Source: Rodentolepis nana
Lineage: Eukaryota > Platyhelminthes > Cestoda > Cyclophyllidea > Hymenolepididae
DNA length: 23,262 bases
Assembly: GCA_900617975.1 (NCBI GenBank)
Contig: UZAE01000444.1
Location: 1-23,262, forward strand
Direction: 5' to 3'
Shown here: positions 1 to 7,338 of the stretch, in pieces
Numbering within the stretch: position 1 is the first letter of the stretch
Layout of the letters: every line of letters starts with the position of its first letter
Made by a program: the position numbers and the translations under genes
Notes under the pieces: model-generated
What the model was told of the DNA's origin: nothing
Databases searched by the model: none
What the model saw: only the letters and a program-made list of their open reading frames with translations

Positions 1-180
1 AATACGTCGATTACAAATACTCTAGTTTAAGATCATATACCTATACTTATCTACCACTTTCAAACAGTTGAACTTGTTAGCTCTCAGCAGTAAGGATGGT
101 AAAAATATGCACTAAACCGGGTCTTGAGGTTTGAAGTTCAAGTTGAATAAAATACATCCTCTTCCCCAATTGTCCTTCTT
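1..180. other. Unassigned AT-rich flank
   Basis: I see no gene, RNA or repeat here. The last bases lead directly into the target-site duplication of the first SINE copy. Confidence 0.5.
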
Positions 181-533
181 ATATTAGTTAAAGTGGGGTG
201 TGCGATAGACTTGCTTCCACGTGGTGCACCCTGGACAACGTGTACTTACACTGCAAAATAGTCCATTATCCGGCAGTTGACTTCTGACTTCAAACTACCA
301 TCACCCCAATGTATGTCATGTTCGACCCCTTCCACAGAACTCATCTTACTTTTTCTCTGCCTTTTGACAATCTCTGTTACATCTGTGAATCATTATTCTG
401 TCCCCCCCCCCTCCTCTCGACTTTTTGTAACTTTGATGTTGCTCCTCCTCTCTGCGAAGCTCGAAGTCAGCTTAATGGCTAATGATAACTTTCAAAACGC
501 CTGCCATTATAAAAATTAAATATTAGTTAAAGT
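181..533. repeat. Target-site duplication pair around SINE copy 1
   Basis: The 14-mer ATATTAGTTAAAGT at 181-194 is repeated exactly at 520-533, immediately outside the SINE. Such short exact repeats are made when a retroposon inserts by target-primed reverse transcription. The exact match suggests this is one of the younger insertions in the window. Confidence 0.85.
195..519 (+). mobile_element. SINE-like retroposon, copy 1 (full length)
   Basis: This is a non-coding retroposon of about 325 bp. It starts GGGGTGTGCGATAGACTT, continues through a CACGTGGTGCACC hairpin-like head and a CGGCAGTTGACTTCTGACTT block, then a long pyrimidine-rich middle with a run of about a dozen C near 401-411. It ends with the family tail TAATGATAACT...ACGCCTGCCAT and a degenerate AT-rich end. 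The same order recurs in seven other copies here. It encodes no protein; the 80-residue reading frame inside it is incidental. Unlike most copies it has ACTTGCTT rather than ACTTACCT near its start. Movement would need a LINE reverse transcriptase supplied from elsewhere. Possible Pol III boxes are TGGTGCACCCTGG (box A-like) and the TTCGAC block of the middle (box B-like), both weak. Confidence 0.85.
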
Positions 534-1619
534 CTTAATATAGGCGATTACACTATCACACATGATAAATTTAAAAATAATCTGTCAATTTAAGCTAATA
601 AATGTAATACCTTATCTCCTTGAATCTTAGCTAGTTTTCAAAACATTCGATCACAGAATTCCTAACGAAAGCATAACTCAGGTTTTGAGTATCAGTATTT
701 GCAATTCTTAGATCAGAGTAATGTTCTAATTGCTCAAATCACGATCATTATAATCAATCTTGTATTAGGTCATGAAGTAATTTCTAGAATCTCTATGTTT
801 TATACCCCACTCAACACCACGCTTATTTAATTATCACCCACGCACTAAGTAAAATCTGCTTTTTTTCTAAGTCACATTTTCATAAGAATAATGCTCGCAA
901 AAATATATCGAAATATAGATTAGTTTTAATTCCAATCTTTTTTCAATCAACGCGACACATTCCCGAGAGATTTTTATTCCCCCGAATAATTTGAATCATA
1001 ATTTATCAAGTGCTTTTATGAGTTTCTTGATGTATTTTATGTCAAACGTACACCTAGAGAGCAATATTAATTAGATTAATGATTGCTGTAATTAGTTAAT
1101 TTACTCAAAGAAACAACAATAAAGTTTGTAAACAAATCATTTGGCAAGTGCTTGAAAATGAAATGAAACAAGAACGCGAAATTCATATTTAATTTATGTT
1201 CAATTTAGGATAACATTTAAACAAATTATTCAATGAAATATTGATCATGAACATTATAAGTTGTAAAGACAGGCTCTTTCAAATCAGCGTTTTATTTGTT
1301 CAAAATAACCCAATGGCACTCAGTGTTTTACTTGTTAAAACGGATTTTAATAATTATTGAATGTTAAATCAAAGTTCCAAGTTGTACTTCCATAATGTAG
1401 AGTAGTATGTTGATAAAAACACAGTCTAATAACCACTAATTTTACCTCAAAATTGATGTCAATGGTTTCTGAATTTAAAGGAGAATGCATATTTCTCCTG
1501 CTTTGTGAATATATATTTTTTTTCTTCCTCGTAGTAGTATTCTAAGCCAAATTTGTAATTAAAGAGAAAAAAATGCCTATATCAAATATCTAACACGTTT
1601 AATTCTATAATGCTTGTCT
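534..1619. other. Unassigned AT-rich stretch
   Basis: This is AT-rich sequence with stops in all frames and no repeat shared with the rest of the window. I see no RNA gene or element in it. Confidence 0.5.
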
Positions 1620-1649
1620 CACAGCAGACCGATACCACTGACGTGATGA

Positions 1650-1880
1650 ATTTTGGTGGTAACTGGCAAAGTCAGTAGGCGCATTGAACAAGTTGTAAAT
1701 GGTAATTGCGCCCTCTGCTACGAATTCATCACCATTGAAGCTTATCTTGAAAGACGACCGTACGGTCATGAGTGCGTCAAATGGTTAACGGCAAGAAACG
1801 TTATCAATGAAGTTAGAATTCGATTCTTCTCTCTCATTCAGCTCTCAACTGGGGAAGTATATAATTTAAATCATGGTTAA
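1650..1880 (+). other. Open stretch of higher complexity, possible exon or gene relic
   Basis: One plus-strand frame stays open for about 76 codons, from just after an in-frame TGA at 1647-1649 to a TAA at 1878. It has no ATG at its start. The composition is clearly more GC-rich than the neighbouring sequence. The peptide has a CALC motif followed by HEC some 24 residues later, and a run of charged residues (EAYLERRPYGHECVKWL). I do not recognise the family. An acceptor-like TGTCTCACAG lies upstream near 1615-1624, but it leads into a different frame. A frame of this length is expected several times by chance in DNA of this composition, so this is only a candidate. Confidence 0.12.
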
Positions 1881-2140
1881 TCAAAACCGATGGTCATTTT
1901 TCTTTTCTTTCTGCGATTATAACGCAGAGTTTTGTCCATGTTATTTGGAAATAGGCCTGCGAACGAAGAGTGGCAACGAATTTAGATATCTGAACTATCA
2001 ATATTGGCGGTGTTTGCAGTTGTGCTTTATTGTGAACTTGAAAATGTTGGAAAATAGGCAAACTAAACTTTTGTGTGAAAAATTCAGAAAATCATTGACC
2101 TTTTCCAGCAAAAGTGAAAAGTTATCTTTTATTAATTAAT

Positions 2141-3420
2141 TTTATATTATTCTGTCACTATTTCAATTATTTATAAATCACTGTTTCCAATTCAATCTAT
2201 AAAAATGCACATTTTTTCAAGGAATAGTGCAAGATTAATCCAAGTTGGGAAGATAAATGAAATTTAAAACAAAAAATGGCAGAAATATTTGAACGAACCT
2301 CAAAACTTGACAATAATAAAATAGCATTCTCCCCAACCGAATGTAGCTTAATGTAGCTAAAATTAACCAACAATGTATAAAGTAAGGAGTTGAGTAGAAA
2401 TTGGAAAACTTTGGATTGTAAAATGTTAATTTTGGGAATTTAGGCGTACGGGCATCGGAGAGCATTTATATTCGCCATATTTATACCTTCTTTGCACATG
2501 TGATTTCATTGGTTACTTGATCACATCACATTACTAATAAAGACAAAATCCACTTTGAAAGACTCGTTTCAGCACTCAAATAAGGCATAGATTGTTACCA
2601 TGTAGCCTCACTTGTGATAGTTTCAAATCTCTGCCTTCTTATGTATGTTAAGCGCTGAGGGAAAACAAACTTTGCAAATTTAGATATCCTTAAAGTGCAC
2701 AGTAACTAACGCTCCACCAATACACACACCCCTTTTTGCAGTTCCAATCTTTTAAAGCAGCATTAACAAAGGAAGGGCAATTGTTACGTTTATTTCATAA
2801 ATTGAGTAAAGCTTTGTTCAAAATCATATTTTATTTCGAAAAATAAGAAAAATTCAACAGAACTTGCAATATTCCTTACTAGATTTCAATTTATGGAAAT
2901 TATACTTAAGTCTCCAGTTTTTCTGCATGTATCAATTAAAAGTAATAAGAGCATTATGGAACTTTTGTAGAGAGCATTAAGACAATGGATAGACAATGGG
3001 CACAATTTCTCCTCTAGTTAATAGCATTTTCACCAGTAAAAATAGTAGTTAATTCGCTGTCCAATTCGAAAAATTTCATTCAAACTAGACTTAAACACGG
3101 CGAATAAATCTTCCATTTCGATTGATTTAGCCAAACATTGAGCACATCCCATATGACGATTAAAGTTCACTATCAATAATTTCAACAAGTTTTCAGTATT
3201 TTAAATAAGTAAGTGATCTTATATATCATCTTCTATTTTATTTAAAAACTGGTTTTAACTCAGTGACATCGTTAAGCCAATCTAGATCTTCTCATTCAGA
3301 ATAACTATGGAAGGTTAAGATAAGAGTACCTTTGAAATTGGAAGTAGAGTAAAATAGGCTTAAAGTAAAAATTATTCAGAGATTAAATTAAGCAAGATTC
3401 CATACAAAATGAAGACATAC
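2141..3420. other. Unassigned AT-rich stretch
   Basis: This is mostly AT-rich sequence with no repeats shared with the rest of the window. The only notable spot is a strong minus-strand acceptor-like site (pyrimidine tract then CAG, ending at 2655), followed by a 56-bp segment open in one frame and a GTAACA donor-like site at 2598. This is discussed in the findings as speculative. Confidence 0.4.
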
Positions 3421-3478
3421 CGCACCGTTGTCCAAACTGATTCTAGCCTCAGTTGTTCCATCTGGCAATACCATTACT
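3421..3478 (-). other. Possible small exon on the minus strand (speculative)
   Basis: On the minus strand a good acceptor (CTCTATCTACCTCAG) is followed by 58 bp open in one frame, reading VMVLPDGTTEARISLDNGA, and then a good donor GTATGT. The surrounding 3420-3740 region is noticeably more GC-rich than its neighbourhood. A longer version starting at another acceptor near 3570 has stops in all three frames. No homologous family is recognised. Splice-like signals are frequent by chance, so confidence is low. Confidence 0.1.
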
Positions 3479-4017
3479 CTGAGGTAGATAGAGCTGCCGG
3501 ACAGGTAGAATTAAATTCGATGAGTTGAGAAGAGACTTGCAGGTAGTTGGAGCATAAGTACGAAAATCCCTAAAAGAGAGAGTGATTATGTGTATGTCCG
3601 ATCTCTCAATCCACTGGTGCGACAGACATATCACGTATAACTACGCGAGCACCTGCGCTCAAGCATACACTCCGCAAACTGTTTGCCCCACTAACTGGTG
3701 CACCTGAGTTTACCTTGCCCAAGAGTCAACTTTGATTTGAGCATAGTGAACACGGTCATGCCAAAACGCCTTTTTTTGTTGTGAAGCGAAAGTTACAATG
3801 CAGTCAATATTATGTCAGATTGTATCAATCTAAGGATTTTTAACAAATAGACTGCTTCGAAAATTGTGGTTAGATTTACAACTAAAGTGTGATGGCAAAG
3901 TGTCTTTCTTTACCTTCCCAAAATAGCTGCTTCATGTAATGTGGTTCAAAAGTAAATGATAAATGCTAAAACTTTAACAGAAAATGATCTCATGGGTGTA
4001 TATATCTTGAATAACTA

Positions 4018-4047
4018 TTGGGTTGGCAACTAAGTCATTGCTGTTTT
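4018..4047 (+). repeat. Mariner left terminal inverted repeat
   Basis: Compared with the reverse complement of 5285-5314, the first 26 bases match except at base 3 (G here, A at the right end). A second mismatch falls at base 27. These ends are the transposase binding and cleavage sites. Confidence 0.9.
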
Positions 4048-4198
4048 TGTTGACGGATTCACTCTATACTTTCTTTTGTTTTGTTAACGTGGCCAGAGCA
4101 TCTAACCTATATTTTTTCTTACTGTATGGGCTTCTAGGTTAATTAGTAAAAATTTTTTTTGTTTAGTTCTTTAGTTTTGTTTTTATCCCAATTTAAAA

Positions 4199-5255
4199 AT
4201 GAAAGAACAGGACGTGCACTTCCCACACATCTTATTTTATTACTTCCGAAAAGGCAAGAACGCATCGCAAGCACAAAAGAAGTTATGTGCTGTATATGGA
4301 GATGAAGCCTTAAAAGAAAGGCAGTGTCGAAATTGGTTTGAAAGATTTCGTTCCGGTGATTTTTCACTGGAAAATTCACAACGATCTGGCCGCCCAGTCG
4401 AAGTGGATGAAACCCATATCAAGGCCATTATCGATTCAAATCGTCACAGCACAACACGAGATATTGCAGAGAAGCTCAATGTGTCGCATACATGCATTGA
4501 AAAAAAAATTAAAAAGCCTTGGTTATGTCAAGAAACTTGATTTATGGATCCCTCACCAGTTAAAGGAAATTCATTTGACGCAACGAATTAGCATCTGTGA
4601 TTCGCCGCTACTGAAACGCAATGAGAATGATCCATTTCCGAGGAAGAACCTAGTTACTGGCGACGAAAAGTGGATAGCTTATAACAATGTTACTTGCAAG
4701 AGATCATGGGTGAAGCAAGATCAACCAGCCCAAACAGTATCAAAAGCAGAGATTCACCAAAAAAAGATTATGCTGTCAGTCTGGTGGGATCACAAAGAAA
4801 TTTTGTATTTCGAACTCATGCCGCAGAACCAAACGATAAATTCAAATGTGTATGTTGAAGAACTCGAAAAACTGAAGGATGCAATTGAAGATAAGCGGCC
4901 GGCATTATCAAATCGGCGGAAGGGTGTTGTTTTCCATCATGATAACGCAAGGCCCCACACATCTTTGGTTACTCGGCAAAAATTATTGGAACTGGGTTGG
5001 GATGTTTTGTCACTCCCACCATATAGCCCTGACCTTGCGCCTTCGGAGGATTACCATTTGTTTCCTTCCATGCAAAACTCTTTAAATGGTCAAATTTTTA
5101 ACAACGCGGATGATGTCGGATCACACCTAATTCAGTTTTTTAATAGTAAAGACCAGACATTTTACGAACGGGGAATTTTTACTCTGCCAGAACGATGGAA
5201 AAAGGTCATCGACAAGAACGGCCAATATCTAATTGAATATAGTTATATTTTTTAA
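4199..5255 (+). pseudogene. Mariner transposase, frameshifted
   Basis: The ATG at 4199 opens a frame reading MKEQDVHFPHILFYYFRKGK. It covers the paired helix-turn-helix region and the SGRP hinge for about 101 residues. At the run of nine A (4500-4508) one extra base shifts the frame, which then ends at a TGA by 4540. The correct frame continues downstream to a TAA at 5253-5255, giving about 350 residues over both frames, normal to slightly long for mariner. In the downstream part the catalytic Asp candidates are D of TGDE (4662-4664), D of HHDN (4941-4943) and D of the PSED motif (5049-5051). The last two are separated by 35 residues instead of the family's 34, because an extra Glu codon (5046-5048) sits before the Asp. 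There are no internal stops apart from the shift, so inactivation seems fairly recent or the decay is slow. A sequencing error in the A-run cannot be excluded. Confidence 0.92.
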
Positions 5256-5284
5256 CAAAAATTCCGATTTTGCCTTCTTATTTG

Positions 5285-5314
5285 AAATCAGCAATGACTT
5301 AGTTGCCAACCTAA
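5285..5314 (-). repeat. Mariner right terminal inverted repeat
   Basis: The sequence reads AGCAATGACTTAGTTGCCAA then CCTAA, the inverted counterpart of the left end. It is followed directly by the TA duplication. Confidence 0.9.
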
Positions 5315-5402
5315 TATATAAGCGGGCGAAATGGCAAATGAATTCAGCATAAGACGTAGCTAATGATTTAACGTTTTTAAGACCATCGCTTAAGTTGAAG
5401 TT

Positions 5403-5759
5403 GAATTTGAAAGCATTTATTTACTTATAACAAATGGCAGGCGTTTTAATTGTCATCATTAGCCCTTTAATTGACTCCGAACTTCACAGAGGGGAGGAGG
5501 AACATCAAAGTGAGAAGAATTCGGGAGGGGGAATAGAAGAGTGATTCACAGATATAAAAGAAACAGGCAGACACAAAGGCTCAGAAAGAGTAAGATGAGT
5601 ACTGCGGTAGAGGTTGAATATGACATACAGTGGGGTGATAGTAGTTTGAAGTGAGAAGTCAACTGCCGGTTAATAGACATTTTTGCCGTATGAGTATATG
5701 TTGCCCAAGGTGCACCACGAGGAGGTAAGTCTATCTCACACCCCGAATTTGAAAGCATT
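5403..5759. repeat. Target-site duplication pair around SINE copy 2
   Basis: The 15-mer GAATTTGAAAGCATT at 5403-5417 recurs exactly at 5745-5759, just outside the SINE on both sides. Confidence 0.85.
5418..5744 (-). mobile_element. SINE-like retroposon, copy 2 (full length, minus strand)
   Basis: Read on the minus strand it starts GGGGTGTGAGATAGACTTAC, runs through the pyrimidine-rich middle and ends GCCATTTGTTATAAGTAAAT. All family blocks are present in order. It lies only 104 bp from the right end of the mariner, but its target-site duplication shows it inserted independently. On the plus strand it carries a GAG/GTAAGT splice-donor-like site (GTAAGT at 5725-5730). The 77-residue reading frame inside it is not a gene. 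Confidence 0.85.
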
Positions 5760-6757
5760 GAGTTAGTCACTTTTTTCAAAAGTTAAGAGTCCATTATATG
5801 ATTTACTAAGGAGGTTGCATCTAAGATGTTCACAGTTTTGAACGGTCGATTTTAATTCACATTTCATGCCAACTTGGTGCATTTCTATCTTCTTGTAGTG
5901 GTGCGTTCGCATTTTGGGTGATCAGCAATGATGGCTTTGCTTAGAATAAGCATACATTGGTATAAATTAAATTACATTTTAAAAAAATAGAGTAAAACCA
6001 CTTTTGCACTATTAATAATCAGTTAAGGTGTTAGCATTCCGCATAGGAAACTTAAATTGAAATTAAGGTTTGACGTTTATTTTCTATAAAAGCTCATTCA
6101 CCATTTCCAGATCCTGAGATTCAGCGGTTTTTGAAGATGTGCACATTTATTTAAATATTCTCAGAGTATAGTGTACATCCAAATACATCGAAAATATATT
6201 TCCTATGTTGTTTTTTTCGAATTAGGGTTTGCTGTTAACAAAGTGAACAATTTCAATACCAAGCATTCAATTAAATTAAGCCAAGTTTGCATGATTTTAT
6301 TAAGTTCTATTTTTTCCAAAAAGTTTAAAAGTATTATACGCATTCAGTGCTATAACAATGAATACACATGAATATTTAACACCTTTACTAATGTGTTTCT
6401 TTTCTACACAGTTTTAATGATAGTGCGTCGATTAGTTACGTTTGCTCAGACTCTGATTGAAGTAAAGTAGAATTACACTTACTCATAAGAGGACAGTCCC
6501 ATAATAGTTTATATCCCAATAACTTTAAAATTGTGAGAAACGATATGCGCCCTCACATCATTATGGATGATTGATTGACAATTTGTAGTCTTTGTGAACT
6601 GCTTATCACAAGACGTAAATACCGTAGATTTAAGGTTTGATTTTTCGACTTTTCATCACTGTAGTAGACGACTCTGTCGTGCTAGTTTAAGGTTCAAAGA
6701 GATAATTGTCTATTCTTGAAACATTTAACACTTCTTGGAAAGCTTTTCAGTATATAA
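5760..6757. other. Unassigned AT-rich stretch
   Basis: I see no gene, RNA or element. One 66-codon open frame (6171-6371) is no longer than chance expectation in such AT-rich DNA. Confidence 0.5.
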
Positions 6758-6804
6758 AATACGAATGAAATCGGGGTGCGCTATAGACTTACCTCCACGT
6801 GGTG

Positions 6805-6961
6805 CACCCTGGACAACGTATCTTCGTACGGTCTAAAAGTCGACTCGGCATTCGTTTTTGACTTCGATTTATTATGATTAGCCACCTGGACAACGTATCT
6901 TCGTACGGTCTAAAAGTCTATCAATCGGCATTTGATTTGACTTCGATTTATTATGATTAGC
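6805..6961 (+). repeat. Tandem duplication inside the long retroposon (2 x ~78 bp)
   Basis: Unit one (6805-6882) and unit two (6883-6961) both run from CCTGGACAACGTATCTTCGT to CGATTTATTATGATTAGC. They differ by a few substitutions and small indels in the centre. The duplicated part includes most of the end of the SINE head. Confidence 0.85.
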
Positions 6962-7050
6962 TTGAAAAAAGGCTATAAGAGAAATCGCCTTCGTCGGGCG
7001 AATCACAACGTCTTCAGATCCTTTAGTGAAATGCTGGAGGGATGTCACAG

Positions 7051-7216
7051 GACCAAAAGATCCATACAGAGGTACAGAAAAGGCTAAAAACTTTGATGTA
7101 GACATTTTCACAATTATGGAAGCAAACCTGTCTCCGGACAAAAGATCCAAATACAGAAAATCCTGAAAGTGATGAAGACCCTTTTCACAATTATGGAAGC
7201 AAAAATTTCGGATGAC
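7051..7216 (+). repeat. Second imperfect tandem duplication inside the long retroposon (2 x ~80-86 bp)
   Basis: GACCAAAAGATCCATACAGA...TTTTCACAATTATGGAAGCA (from 7051) is followed by GACAAAAGATCCAAATACAG...TTTTCACAATTATGGAAGCA (from 7137). The shared blocks keep their order, while the linkers have diverged and differ in length. Confidence 0.75.
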
Positions 7217-7306
7217 AAACTGAAGTACTACCAATTCCCAGGTTACACCCTGTACCTTCTACCGAAATAAGGACTAATGATAAATATCACAAAACCTGCC
7301 ATTTGA

Positions 7307-7329
7307 AATAATAATAATAATAATAATAA
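7307..7329 (+). repeat. (AAT)n microsatellite, retroposon tail
   Basis: About seven AAT units directly follow the GCCATTTG tail. They are best read as the 3' tail of the retroposon rather than an independent microsatellite. Confidence 0.8.
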
Positions 7330-7338
7330 GAATGAAAT

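Larger units (their letters stand above)
4018..5314 (+). mobile_element. Mariner DNA transposon, mellifera-like, nearly full length
   Basis: The element is 1297 bp, the usual size for mariner. It starts TTGGGTTGGCAACTAAGTCA and ends with the inverted form of the same sequence. Inside is a single transposase reading region with mariner landmarks in order: an N-terminal double helix-turn-helix, a SGRP hinge, a WVPHEL-type motif (here WIPHQL), TGDE, HHDNARPH and YSPDLAPS. The ends and the protein look most like the mellifera subfamily found in insects and other arthropods. About 180 bp of leader precede the start codon. The element moves by cut-and-paste using a DD34D transposase. This copy is disabled at least by a frameshift, so it could move only if helped by another copy. 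It shares no sequence with the SINEs around it. Confidence 0.95.
4016..5316. repeat. TA target-site duplication of the mariner
   Basis: TA at 4016-4017 and TA at 5315-5316 directly flank the element. Tc1/mariner transposons insert at TA and duplicate it, so this fixes the ends at 4018 and 5314. Confidence 0.85.
6772..7324 (+). mobile_element. Long SINE-like retroposon with shared head and tail but a different middle
   Basis: The head is that of the 320-bp family: GGGGTGCGCTATAGACTTAC, the CACGTGGTGCACC block, then CAACGTAT. The end is also close to the family tail: CTAATGATAAATATCACAAA, ACCTGCCATTTG, then (AAT)n. The roughly 400 bp between them are unrelated to the usual pyrimidine-rich middle and consist largely of two imperfect tandem duplications. 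It could be a second SINE subfamily, a non-autonomous derivative of the partner LINE, or a chimera formed by template switching. The 118-codon minus-strand frame inside it is not convincing as a gene. No Pol III promoter is certain. Confidence 0.7.
6758..7338. repeat. Target-site duplication pair around the chimeric retroposon
   Basis: AATACGAATGAAAT at 6758-6771 recurs as AATAAGAATGAAAT at 7325-7338, with one mismatch in 14. The right copy merges with the (AAT)n tail, so the certain core is GAATGAAAT. It shows that head, middle and tail of the enclosed element inserted as one unit. Confidence 0.7.

Noticed and set aside
277..519. Open frame of 80 codons as a gene
   Set aside because: It lies wholly inside SINE copy 1. 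Equivalent frames in other copies (5546-5779, 13532-13714, 15389-15622) differ in phase or strand, so none is a conserved protein.
1873..2139. 88-codon plus-strand frame with an ATG
   Set aside because: In DNA this AT-rich a few frames of this length are expected by chance in 23 kb. The composition equals background and no family is recognised.
4338..4508. N-terminal part of the 305-codon frame over the mariner
   Set aside because: Before the A-run this frame is an out-of-frame reading of the DNA-binding region; only the part after about 4509 is real transposase.
6878..7234. 118-codon minus-strand frame as a gene
   Set aside because: It is inside the long retroposon and made largely of its tandem duplications, antisense to the element.
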